Assembly: GCA_050296515.1 (NCBI GenBank)
Contig: JBNKRJ010000091.1
Location: 62,001 to 126,000 of the forward strand
Length of the DNA: 64,000 nucleotides
Source of the DNA: NBLH01 sp050296515
GTDB lineage: Bacteria; Bacteroidota; Bacteroidia; Bacteroidales; NBLH01
Direction of reading: 5' to 3'
The position numbers and the translations under genes are program-made. Shown in pieces: positions 51,823 through 60,487 of this stretch. Position 1 is the first letter of the stretch. Each line of letters begins with the position of its first letter. The notes beneath the pieces were generated by a model. That model saw only the letters and a list, made by a program, of their open reading frames with translations, made no database searches and had not been told where the DNA came from.

Positions 51823-51914
51823 CATTCATTTTATCTTTGTAATATAATTCCAAATAAGGACTTCTTATTATTAACTATCTTAATTTAATAATAATAAACT
51901 AATAAAAGATTTTA

Positions 51915-52733
51915 ATGAGACTTCAATTAACTGCTACAATAGTTACTTTCAAAAATGAATTACCAGTCTTATTTAAGACAATTGAAAGTTTTTTAGATAC
52001 AACTCTAGAGGTGAAACTTTTTATTGTTGACAATTCCCCTACACAGGAATTAAAAAAATTGTGCAATAACAATCGAATTGAATATATATATTCAGGAAGT
52101 AATAATGGTTTTGGTTTTGGTCATAATCTTATAATACGACAAAATGATTTATTAGGCAAATATCACTTAATCCTAAATCCTGATATTGTAATACCTCCTG
52201 GTACACTTGAAGAATTATATAGTTATTACGAGGCTAATCCAAACATAGGAATTTTGATGCCAAGAATACTTTTTCCAGATAAAACAATACAATACTTGCC
52301 AAAAATCTTACCTAGTCCTATAAATTTGTTAGTTAGATTTGTTCCTATTTTATCCCTTTTATTTAAAATAAAAGCGAATAATTATGTTTTAAAAAACGCA
52401 AATTACGCTGAACCTTTTCGAATTTCAGTGGCATCAGGTTGTTTTATGTTAGTAAAGGCAGACCTGTTTAAAGAAAATATCTTTGATGAACGATTTTTTA
52501 TGTATTTCGAAGATTTTGATTTATCTCGAAGAATTGGTGAAAATTATGAATTGATCTTGCATCCTAATACTCATGTTTTTCATGATTATGGGCGAGGAGC
52601 ACATCAAAGTATTATCCTTTTTAAAATATTTATTTTTTCACTTGTAAAGTACTTTAATAAGTGGGGATGGTTCTTTGATAACTATAAAAAACTAAAAAAC
52701 AGAGAAATATTAAATCAGTTCAATGAAAAATAA
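51915..52733 (+). CDS. Glycosyltransferase family 2 (rhamnosyltransferase-like)
   Basis: This 272-residue GT-A enzyme has T-I-V-T-F-K-N-E at the start, I-V-D-N-S-P-T near residue 38, N-N-G-F-G-F-G-H-N near 65 and L-N-P-D-I (the D-x-D region) near 90. S-G-C-F-M-L-V near 175 and F-F-M-Y-F-E-D-F-D-L-S-R-R (catalytic E-D) near 195 follow. This is the WbbL-like group, often rhamnosyltransferases, which would fit the rml genes upstream; the donor is inferred. It overlaps the next gene by 11 bases. Confidence 0.85.
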   Translation: MRLQLTATIVTFKNELPVLFKTIESFLDTTLEVKLFIVDNSPTQELKKLCNNNRIEYIYSGSNNGFGFGHNLIIRQNDLLGKYHLILNPDIVIPPGTLEELYSYYEANPNIGILMPRILFPDKTIQYLPKILPSPINLLVRFVPILSLLFKIKANNYVLKNANYAEPFRISVASGCFMLVKADLFKENIFDERFFMYFEDFDLSRRIGENYELILHPNTHVFHDYGRGAHQSIILFKIFIFSLVKYFNKWGWFFDNYKKLKNREILNQFNEK

Positions 52734-53586
52734 TATTGTAATTACTGGTGCCGAAAGTTTTATTGGCACTTATTTTAAAAATAACCTAGATAATTATAAA
52801 ACAAAGGAAATTTGTTTAATTAAAAATAAAGTATTTGATATTAATTTTTCAAATACAAATGTAGTTTTTCACGTCGCTGCAATTGTACATCAGGATAAAA
52901 CTATATCTGATGATATTTATTATAAAGTAAATTCAGATCTTGCTGTAGAAGTAGCTGAAAAAGCAAAAGTTGATGGAGTAAGACAATTTGTTTTCATGAG
53001 CACAGTCAAAGTGTACGGAGAGAATAATACAACAGAGGATCCTTGGACTGAAAATTCGGATTGTTTTCCAAAAGATGCATATGGAAAAAGCAAATTGGAT
53101 GCAGAGAGGCGTTTAATGGCACTCAATGATGATAAATTTTTAGTCTCAATAGTTCGAACACCAGTAGTTTACGGTCCTTTTGTGAAGGGGAATATTCAAA
53201 GAATCGCAAAATTCGTTAAATTCAAAAAAATAATTCCCTTCAAAGGCATTAAAAATAAAAGAGCAATGGTTTATATAGGCAATCTCATCGCGTTAATTGA
53301 TGAAATTATTAAACAACAAAAATCAGGAATTTTTCTGGCTGGAGATAGTAATATAATGAGTACCTCTGAATTAGTTGAATATATGATCAAATCATTAGAT
53401 AATTCTAAATATTTTATCAAGTTTCCTATATCATTAAAATATCTTATTAAATTTTTAAAGCCAAATTTATATAATAGATTGTTTGGAAACCTAGTCATCA
53501 ATAACTCAAAAACATTCGCCTTACTTGATTTCAAACCTCCTTTTGATGCAGAATATGGTATAAAAGAAGTTATCAAATCATTGTAA
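52723..53586 (+). CDS. NAD-dependent epimerase/reductase (WbpV-like)
   Basis: This 287-residue short-chain dehydrogenase has I-T-G-A-E-S-F-I-G-T (Rossmann motif), V-F-H-V-A-A-I-V-H-Q, M-S-T-V-K-V-Y-G and the Y-G-K-S-K catalytic pair. Proteins of this type adjoin WbpL-like transferases and make UDP-QuiNAc or UDP-FucNAc, or act as 4-epimerases. The next gene is such a transferase. A UDP-GlcNAc 4,6-dehydratase (WbpM-type) needed for QuiNAc is not in the window, so a 4-epimerase role is equally possible. Confidence 0.82.
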   Translation: MKNNIVITGAESFIGTYFKNNLDNYKTKEICLIKNKVFDINFSNTNVVFHVAAIVHQDKTISDDIYYKVNSDLAVEVAEKAKVDGVRQFVFMSTVKVYGENNTTEDPWTENSDCFPKDAYGKSKLDAERRLMALNDDKFLVSIVRTPVVYGPFVKGNIQRIAKFVKFKKIIPFKGIKNKRAMVYIGNLIALIDEIIKQQKSGIFLAGDSNIMSTSELVEYMIKSLDNSKYFIKFPISLKYLIKFLKPNLYNRLFGNLVINNSKTFALLDFKPPFDAEYGIKEVIKSL

Positions 53587-53630
53587 AAGAATATATTTTC
53601 TATTTAATATAAAAACTAATTTTGCATTCC

Positions 53631-54629
53631 ATGATTGAATCACTAATATTTTTATCGTTGATTTTAATCTCCTTATTTGGAACTTTTATAATAAAAAAAA
53701 TTGCTTTAAAAAGAAATATTGTTGATCTACCTAATGAAAGAAGCTCGCATACTATGCCAACTCCAAGAGGAGGTGGATTAGCAATTGTAATTGCCTGGTA
53801 CATTGGAATAATTACCTTTTTTTTAATTGGAAAAATTGATGATTCATTATTTTATGCTCTATTAAGTGGTATATTTCTAGCTAGTGTAAGTGTATTAGAT
53901 GATATTTATGACCTTTCTCCTAAAATCAGATTATTCTTTCAGTTTATCTCTGCAGGATTAGCTCTTTATTTTTTAGGAGGCATTAATTCTATTGACCTTG
54001 GTTTTATTGCTATTGATAATGGAGTTCTATTATCTGTATTTGCATTTTTAGCTATGGTTTGGTTTATAAATTTATATAATTTTTTGGATGGCATTGACGC
54101 CTATGCGTCAATGGAGGGAATAATTGTCGCTTTGGGTATTTATCTTTTAATATCAAACAGTTTAGCATTAGTTTTGGTATTTTCAATTTTGGGATTTCTT
54201 TATTGGAACTGGCCGAAAGCTAAAATTTTTATGGGGGATGTTGGAAGTACTCAAATTGGCTTTATTCTTGTAGTTTTAGGTATTTACTTTCATAATTCAA
54301 ATGAGATTTCAATTTGGAACTGGCTTATATTTACCTCTCTTTTTTGGTTCGATGCCACACTTACATTATTCCGAAGATGGAGAAATAAAGAAAGAATAAG
54401 TGAAGCCCATAAAAAACATGCCTATCAGCGATTAAACCAGTATGGTTTTTCTCACTTAAAAATTAATGTATTGTCGTCTCTTATCAACTCATTTTTGATT
54501 ATTATAGTTTTGATCAATAAATACTATGTTGAACTAAGTTCTTTCTACTTGTTAATCTTTATAGTGATTTCTTTATACATTATGTATAGAAAAATTGATA
54601 AATTATTCCCTTTTAAATCAGATTCATAA
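53631..54629 (+). CDS. wbpL: WbpL/WecA-type initiating glycan-1-phosphate transferase
   Basis: This 332-residue polytopic enzyme transfers an N-acetyl sugar 1-phosphate to undecaprenyl phosphate, starting repeat-unit synthesis. R-S-S-H-x-x-P-T-P-R-G-G-G-L-A is near residue 38 and L-D-D-I-Y-D-L near 90. N-L-Y-N-F-L-D-G-I-D near 150 and the F-M-G-D-V-G-S-T-Q-I-G-F loop near 200 follow. About 10 helices are present. The ATG at 53631 is used; a TTG lies 9 bases upstream. It is the initiator for assembly module 1. Confidence 0.88.
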   Translation: MIESLIFLSLILISLFGTFIIKKIALKRNIVDLPNERSSHTMPTPRGGGLAIVIAWYIGIITFFLIGKIDDSLFYALLSGIFLASVSVLDDIYDLSPKIRLFFQFISAGLALYFLGGINSIDLGFIAIDNGVLLSVFAFLAMVWFINLYNFLDGIDAYASMEGIIVALGIYLLISNSLALVLVFSILGFLYWNWPKAKIFMGDVGSTQIGFILVVLGIYFHNSNEISIWNWLIFTSLFWFDATLTLFRRWRNKERISEAHKKHAYQRLNQYGFSHLKINVLSSLINSFLIIIVLINKYYVELSSFYLLIFIVISLYIMYRKIDKLFPFKSDS

Positions 54630-54639
54630 AAGCTTAATT

Positions 54640-55947
54640 CTATCTTGAATATATTGCCTTACTTGTATCTAAATTATCATCAATTAACTTAATATCAGCT
54701 ATTTCTACTTCTGAATAGTTTTTAAGTGAATTAAGAAAAAATACTGGATTTTCAGTTTCTTCTCTAAATCTATATTTTACTTCGATTAATTTCCATTCAT
54801 CTTCTAAACTTGTAATTTTTTTTGGTAAAAATGCTGGTGTATGATTTTTGTACTCATCAAGTACCCACCAGCCTATTTGAAAAGGAATTCCCAAACCTTC
54901 CAACACTCTACATTTAAAACTAATTTTGTAAGTGTGGTTTGGGTAATATAAAATTGATCTACCTGCATATTTTAATGACCAATCCCCTCCATTTCCATCT
55001 GTTCTTGAAACTCTTACTCCATTACCATAAGGAGTCTTAATTAATTTAATAGTTGTAGAGTCAGCATTTTTGTTCCAAAACATCAATTGGTATTTAAAAT
55101 CGCCATTATACAAAAGATTTTTTTCAGGTTCATGTTCAATATAATTGAAAACTTCAAACTTTTTATTCAATACTCTATTATGAAACATACTATCTGCTTC
55201 CTTAAGTTTAACTAGATTATCAACATCATTATTGGTATAAAAAACAATAGCACCAATATTGATAATAATAAATACGGCTAGTAATAGAATTGTTAAGTAT
55301 TTTCCATTAATTAGAATTCTAATAAAAGTGAGTTTAGATAAAGAAAGATTTTTCAACAAGCAGGGTAATGAAAAAAATAGAATTGTTAATATTATGTATA
55401 GAAGATCGGTAGGAGTAATGTTCGCAACTCTTACTTGACCAAATTTAGCAATAAATGGCCTTAAATCTTTCGTTTCAAAAATAATTTCTTTCTTTAATGA
55501 GTCTCCCATAAAAACAACCTCCCCATCTTTACTCAAATTAAAATCTTCATTATTTTCTATAAAATATGAAAGAGTGTTTTTTGAAAAGATTGTTTTAGAA
55601 CCTGAAATAAATAACTCAACCTGCTCAATTTGCTGAATATTAGTTAAATCAAGATCTCCAAAGCTAACTATCAAATTAGAATAAGTATATCTCAAAGGTA
55701 ACTTTGCCTCAACTTCCTTAATTAAACCATTATTCTTAGTTATTGTTGGCAATTTTTGCCGTGGTGAAAGTGAATTCCATGTAAGATTATAATATATTTG
55801 CACAGAATCTCTTGAAGCGGACTTGTATTTCAATTTTATTTTAACAGAATCCTCTGTTTTATCCTCCATTTTAAGTCCGAAGTAGAGATGTAAAAAGTAA
55901 AAAACTAACAGTATTGGAATATAAATAAAAAAAATTTTTAGCGTCAT
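54640..55947 (-). CDS. Unrecognised membrane protein with C-terminal jelly-roll-like domain
   Basis: This protein of about 435 residues is on the opposite strand to every neighbour. Residues 5-22 form a membrane helix. A beta-rich extracytoplasmic region follows (about 30-175). Two more helices lie near 185-205 and 220-240 (L-L-Y-I-I-L-T-I-L-F-F-S-L and I-L-L-L-A-V-F-I-I-I-N-I-G). The last 150 residues begin N-L-L-Y-N-G-D-F-K and continue with W-S-L-K-Y-A-G-R-S-I and a Y-K-I-S-F-K-C-R strand. This resembles a carbohydrate-binding CBM4/9-type jelly roll. No enzyme motif is visible. Position and domains suggest a role with the surface glycan, as inference only. The start at 55947 is chosen because it begins at the first helix. 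Confidence 0.6.
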   Translation of the reverse strand: MTLKIFFIYIPILLVFYFLHLYFGLKMEDKTEDSVKIKLKYKSASRDSVQIYYNLTWNSLSPRQKLPTITKNNGLIKEVEAKLPLRYTYSNLIVSFGDLDLTNIQQIEQVELFISGSKTIFSKNTLSYFIENNEDFNLSKDGEVVFMGDSLKKEIIFETKDLRPFIAKFGQVRVANITPTDLLYIILTILFFSLPCLLKNLSLSKLTFIRILINGKYLTILLLAVFIIINIGAIVFYTNNDVDNLVKLKEADSMFHNRVLNKKFEVFNYIEHEPEKNLLYNGDFKYQLMFWNKNADSTTIKLIKTPYGNGVRVSRTDGNGGDWSLKYAGRSILYYPNHTYKISFKCRVLEGLGIPFQIGWWVLDEYKNHTPAFLPKKITSLEDEWKLIEVKYRFREETENPVFFLNSLKNYSEVEIADIKLIDDNLDTSKAIYSR

Positions 55948-55959
55948 AAAAGTTAATAT

Positions 55960-57219
55960 ATGATATCCACAAAAAATGCGTTTTGGAAAACACAAATATA
56001 TAATAAATACCTAATCACCTTTGTCTTCTCTATTATTAATGCATTTTTTAATTTTTACTTTTTTCGAAGTGCATTAAAAAATCTTGGAGAGGAATCATTT
56101 TACTATTATGCATACTCAAGAAGAATTATTGCTTTTGTTAGCCCAATTTTAATAATGGGGATTGGCGTAGGTCTACCCAGATACATGGGGGTATATTTTA
56201 AATATAAAAGAGATACTTCAATACTTCTTAGTTCTAGTTTAGTAATTGTTTCCATCATGGCTATTGTATGGGGAATGTTTAATTTGACCTTTAATGAATT
56301 TATGACATCAATAATATGGGGAAAGGTTTCTAAGTTCACGCTTTCACTAAATCTATCAATTAGCCTGTTCTTATTTTCTTTTTGCCTTTGGGGTATAATC
56401 CATTCCTATTTTAGAGGTAAAATAATGGTAGTAACTTCCGGGATTTTATTATTAATCGTCGAATCATTTATCCCTTTTTTAGGTTTTTATTTTATTAATT
56501 CTTTAAACATCATATATTATTTTATCTCTACTTCATTAATCGGATTTGCGGTAGTTATGCTAATCATATTATTTAAAAAGAAATTTGTTTTTCCATCCTA
56601 CACTGTTATTATTAAATTGCTAAAATATGGAATTAGAAGAATACCCGGTGATTTAGCTTTTTCGTTATTAGTGTTTCTTCCTTCATTTTTTGCCATAACA
56701 CTCTTAAATATTGAATATGCCGGAATTATTAGTTTTGCAGGAGCAATTCTTACTTTATCAGCATTACCTGCTTCAGCTATTTCGTTTAATATCCTTTCCA
56801 GATCAGCTTTCTTGTTTCTAAATAACAAAAAACTTTTAAAAAATGAAGTAAAGAAAATATTAATCGTCGGTATTTTATATGGAATAATTACATATACCTT
56901 TTTTAAGTTTATGTTAGTTGATCTAATTACATGGTTTATGGATCCTGCATTATTAAAATATATAGAAATAATGGAATATTTTTTAATTGCAATACCTGCT
57001 TATGTTATTTTCATATTGTTAAGAAGTGTAATAGATGGAACTAAAATAAAAGCCTATAACTCAAGAAATTTGTTAATCAGTTTAATCGTTTTTTTAACAT
57101 TTGCACTAATAGCAATATTATATCATTCGGTTAATACAATTATATTTGGTATTATTGCGGCTTATTTTTCTTTGGGTTTATTAAGTTTAATTAGGGTTTA
57201 TAAAATTTTTAAAGAATGA
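55960..57219 (+). CDS. wzx: Polysaccharide flippase (Wzx-like), module 2
   Basis: This 419-residue membrane protein has about 12 helices and the MOP superfamily layout. N-terminal phrases include F-S-I-I-N-A-F-F-N-F-Y-F-F-R-S-A-L, and G-I-R-R-I-P-G-D-L-A-F-S-L-L-V-F-L-P near residue 222 marks the second half, typical of Wzx-type transporters. It would flip the module 2 lipid-linked unit. It overlaps the next gene by four bases (ATGA). Confidence 0.82.
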   Translation: MISTKNAFWKTQIYNKYLITFVFSIINAFFNFYFFRSALKNLGEESFYYYAYSRRIIAFVSPILIMGIGVGLPRYMGVYFKYKRDTSILLSSSLVIVSIMAIVWGMFNLTFNEFMTSIIWGKVSKFTLSLNLSISLFLFSFCLWGIIHSYFRGKIMVVTSGILLLIVESFIPFLGFYFINSLNIIYYFISTSLIGFAVVMLIILFKKKFVFPSYTVIIKLLKYGIRRIPGDLAFSLLVFLPSFFAITLLNIEYAGIISFAGAILTLSALPASAISFNILSRSAFLFLNNKKLLKNEVKKILIVGILYGIITYTFFKFMLVDLITWFMDPALLKYIEIMEYFLIAIPAYVIFILLRSVIDGTKIKAYNSRNLLISLIVFLTFALIAILYHSVNTIIFGIIAAYFSLGLLSLIRVYKIFKE

Positions 57220-58499
57220 CATATCTACTAATTATAGTTAATTTAATTAGTCTTGGGTATTTATTAATAAGATCTATCAATGATTTTGGTAAACTTAATT
57301 ATTTCCTGATTTTTGCTACCTTCAATTTTCTTTATGGATTTGCCATACCTTTTGAAATAGTAATATTTAACAAACCATCTGTTATCCAAGGTCATTTATT
57401 GACTGTTAATCAAATGGAGTTAATTTTATTCTTAAGCACAATAAGTAATATTGGATTTTATTTAGGATTGCTTTTAACTTGCAAAGTAAAAAGAACAAAT
57501 TATAATAACAGTAATAATTATAAGCAACCTCTGTCAATTTTTTTAATTTTTATTTTCACACTAGTTTTTCTTTTGACTTATAATAGAGAAGCGTTATTAC
57601 AATCATTTAAATCTTATTCAGGTAATGCTGTCTCAACCTATAGCAATTCAATATATGCTTACACAAAAGAGATTTTGTTTGTAACCCTAACAATTATAAT
57701 CTTATTCTTTTTACAAAAAAAGGATAAGAGGAGTTTAGTTTCTGTTCTTTTAACCGTCATCCTTATTCTTGCAGGCTTTTTCACAAAAGATAAGAATCCA
57801 ATACTTATGGCATCAATTCCTTGGTTTTGGTTAGGCCTGACCTATCTATACAAAAAGTTTAGTTACAGAAAGTGGTTGATTCTTGCATTCTTTTTATTAG
57901 GAATAGCTATTATTCCAATATTTAATTCATTATTTGGGATTTCAAGAATGAAAGATGATGCTGATATTATGTATGCTTTTGATAAATATGGCTTTTTTGG
58001 ATTATTTGAAAGTAAAGATGTGATGACCAGCCTAATTGATATTACAGAGTTAAATAGTCACATTTTAGGAAAGACCTATGGTTCAGCCTTTGTTAATTGG
58101 ATTCCAAAGGGTGTTTGGCCACAAAGACCTGAAACATTAGCCGAATCATATGCAAAATATAGATTAAAAGACAACTGGGAACCTGGCAAAGGAATGGGGT
58201 TTAGTTTATTAGCAGAAGCCTATCTTAATTTTGGTGTATATGGTGCTTTTATTCAATATTTTTTCATGGGTCTACTATTTGGCTTTCTAAGGAAATTAAC
58301 CGCTAATATCTTTATAGGATATGAAACATATGCTGATTTACTATTTTTTATCTGGGCTTTTAATGAGTTGGTTTTAATGCATCGAGGGCAATTCAATATG
58401 CCTTCTTCATATATCAGATTTTTTCTTCCATTATTTGTATTCTATTTAATATTTGATAAACATAAAATCCTTTCTTATTTAATAAAATGGAAAAACTAA
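57216..58499 (+). CDS. wzy: O-antigen/oligosaccharide repeat-unit polymerase (Wzy-like), module 2
   Basis: This 427-residue protein has about 11 helices and a large loop near 230-330 (F-G-L-F-E-S-K-D, Y-G-S-A-F-V-N-W-I-P-K-G-V-W-P-Q-R-P-E-T-L). G-M-G-F-S-L-L-A-E-A-Y-L-N-F-G-V-Y-G-A-F follows. The W-I-P-x-x-x-W-P-x-R-P and E-A-Y-x-N-F-G phrases are typical of oligosaccharide repeat-unit polymerases. It overlaps flanking genes at both ends (4 and 13 bases). Confidence 0.82.
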   Translation: MTYLLIIVNLISLGYLLIRSINDFGKLNYFLIFATFNFLYGFAIPFEIVIFNKPSVIQGHLLTVNQMELILFLSTISNIGFYLGLLLTCKVKRTNYNNSNNYKQPLSIFLIFIFTLVFLLTYNREALLQSFKSYSGNAVSTYSNSIYAYTKEILFVTLTIIILFFLQKKDKRSLVSVLLTVILILAGFFTKDKNPILMASIPWFWLGLTYLYKKFSYRKWLILAFFLLGIAIIPIFNSLFGISRMKDDADIMYAFDKYGFFGLFESKDVMTSLIDITELNSHILGKTYGSAFVNWIPKGVWPQRPETLAESYAKYRLKDNWEPGKGMGFSLLAEAYLNFGVYGAFIQYFFMGLLFGFLRKLTANIFIGYETYADLLFFIWAFNELVLMHRGQFNMPSSYIRFFLPLFVFYLIFDKHKILSYLIKWKN

Positions 58500-59449
58500 A
58501 AATTGCATGGATTCATAATTTCTCAATAAACATTAAAAATGCATCCGGAGTTTTTATGTATCAATTATATGATAATCTAAAAAATAAGAAAGAAATTGAA
58601 ATTGAATTAATTAATATAGGAACTATTCTAAATCCATTCATTTTCGCACTTAAATATTTTAAACATCGTAAGGCAATTAAGAAATTTGATATTGTACATG
58701 CGCAGTATGGTTCTGGTACTGGTTTTTTCGTGTCATTGCTGAATCATAATAAGGTGCTAAGTTTACGAGGTTCAGACTGGTATGTATCTCCTTATAATTC
58801 TCTAAAAGAGAGGTTATACTATAAACTTGGGAATTTGTTAACAAAATTATCAATAAAGAAGTTTAATCAAATAATTGTAATGTCCGAAAGAATGAAGTAT
58901 GAAATTTGCAAAAAATATCCCAAAACAAAAACCATAGTAATACCTGATGGTCTAAATCTTTCTAAGTTTTATCCAATCCAAAACAAATCAAATGAAAAAT
59001 ATCGTATCTTATTTTCGTCAGTTACAAGGGGGAACAAGGTAAAACGATATGAGCTTGCAGAGGCAGCATACGACATATTTCATAAGAGATATCCAAATTC
59101 AGAATTAGTGTTTATGACAGACATTCCTCACAGTGATGTTAACATGTTTATCAATTCATGTAATGTAGTTTTATTAACCTCGACTCATGAGGGATGGCCA
59201 AACATAATCAAAGAAGCATTGGCATGTAACATACCTTTTGTAAGCACAGATGTAAGTGATTTAAAAAAGATCGCAAATGAAACAGACAGTTGTTTTATAT
59301 GTGAACCCAATGAAGATAGTTTGGCTGAAGGTTTGGAAAAAGCATTTTTAAATAATAAGAAGGATCCTATGCTTCGAGAAATAGCCAAGAAATTTGAAAT
59401 TGGTAAAATCTCTGAAAGACTTGTCGATTTGTATAAAAAACTATCTTAA
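58487..59449 (+). CDS. Glycosyltransferase family 4 (GT-B), module 2
   Basis: This 320-residue enzyme has D-I-V-H-A-Q-Y-G-S-G-T-G near residue 70, R-G-S-D-W near 95 and I-P-D-G-L-N-L-S-K-F near 153. The donor-binding T-H-E-G-W-P-N-I-I-K-E-A-L-A near 232 includes the E-x7-E pattern. It probably adds a sugar to the module 2 unit. The start lies 13 bases inside the polymerase gene. Confidence 0.87.
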   Translation: MEKLKIAWIHNFSINIKNASGVFMYQLYDNLKNKKEIEIELINIGTILNPFIFALKYFKHRKAIKKFDIVHAQYGSGTGFFVSLLNHNKVLSLRGSDWYVSPYNSLKERLYYKLGNLLTKLSIKKFNQIIVMSERMKYEICKKYPKTKTIVIPDGLNLSKFYPIQNKSNEKYRILFSSVTRGNKVKRYELAEAAYDIFHKRYPNSELVFMTDIPHSDVNMFINSCNVVLLTSTHEGWPNIIKEALACNIPFVSTDVSDLKKIANETDSCFICEPNEDSLAEGLEKAFLNNKKDPMLREIAKKFEIGKISERLVDLYKKLS

Positions 59450-59467
59450 TTATATTCATCTGTAAAA

Positions 59468-60487
59468 ATGTATAAAGTAAGTATAACAATACCTGCGCGA
59501 AATGAGGAAAACTATATTGAAAAATGTTTACAATCAATTGTTGATTGTACTTATCCTAAAGATCTGCTGCAAGTATTTGTCTGTGACGGCTTAAGCACAG
59601 ATAGTACTCGGGAAAAGGTTTTAGAATACGAAAAAAAATATCCTTACATAAAATTATTAATCAATAAGAAAAAAACAACTCCATATGCTTTAAACATAGG
59701 TTTAAAGGCATCAAATTCAGACTTTAAAATTATCTTAGGTGCCCATTCCGAAATAGCTCCAAACTTTATTACAGAAAATGTTAATGCTTTTAACAACATA
59801 AACAATGAAAAATTAGCCTGCGTTGGAGGTCTGGTTCAAAATATATATGAAAATGAAGAAGCAATGATAATAGGGGCTGCTATGTCTTCTAAGTTTGGTG
59901 TAGGAAACGCACATTATCGAACAGGAAAGAATTCAGGTTTTGTAGATACCGTATTATTTGGAGCATACAAATCGGAAATTTTTGAGCAAATTGGCTATTT
60001 TGATGAATCACTTACTAGGAATCAGGATGATGAATACAACTATCGATTACTGAAAAACGGGTACAAAATTTTCCTTTCAAACAAAATTAAATCTAAATAT
60101 CATGTGAGATCATCATATGCGAAACTTTTCAAACAATTTTACCAATATGGTTATTGGAAAGTTATAGTAAATAAAAAGTACAAAAGTATTACAACTTTGC
60201 GACAAATTGCACCATTGCTATTTATATTATTCTTAACACTAGGCCCATTTTTTTCTTTTATTCATATTCTTTTTGCATATTTATATATATTAGGCTTGGC
60301 ATTATATTTTGGCATGGCATTTTTTGTAGCAGCCAAATCACAAATAAATACAAAAAATAAGATGAAAATGCTAAAAGCTTTTTTAATTTTGCATCTTTCA
60401 TATGGCTTTGGCTACTTAATTTCGATAAAAGACCTATTTTTTTATCGGAATTTTAAAACTGATAAAAATATTGAATTAACAAGATGA
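59468..60487 (+). CDS. Glycosyltransferase family 2 with C-terminal membrane helices
   Basis: This 339-residue protein has a GT-A domain: S-I-T-I-P-A-R-N-E-E-N-Y-I at the start, V-C-D-G-L-S-T-D-S-T-R near residue 38 and L-G-A-H-S-E-I near 93. G-F-V-D-T-V-L-F-G-A-Y near 155 and N-Q-D-D-E-Y-N near 180 follow. Two or three membrane helices follow (about 245-320). The layout is like ExoA/SuccinoglycanA-type transferases that act at the membrane on lipid-linked sugars. Its stop overlaps the next start. Confidence 0.85.
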   Translation: MYKVSITIPARNEENYIEKCLQSIVDCTYPKDLLQVFVCDGLSTDSTREKVLEYEKKYPYIKLLINKKKTTPYALNIGLKASNSDFKIILGAHSEIAPNFITENVNAFNNINNEKLACVGGLVQNIYENEEAMIIGAAMSSKFGVGNAHYRTGKNSGFVDTVLFGAYKSEIFEQIGYFDESLTRNQDDEYNYRLLKNGYKIFLSNKIKSKYHVRSSYAKLFKQFYQYGYWKVIVNKKYKSITTLRQIAPLLFILFLTLGPFFSFIHILFAYLYILGLALYFGMAFFVAAKSQINTKNKMKMLKAFLILHLSYGFGYLISIKDLFFYRNFKTDKNIELTR

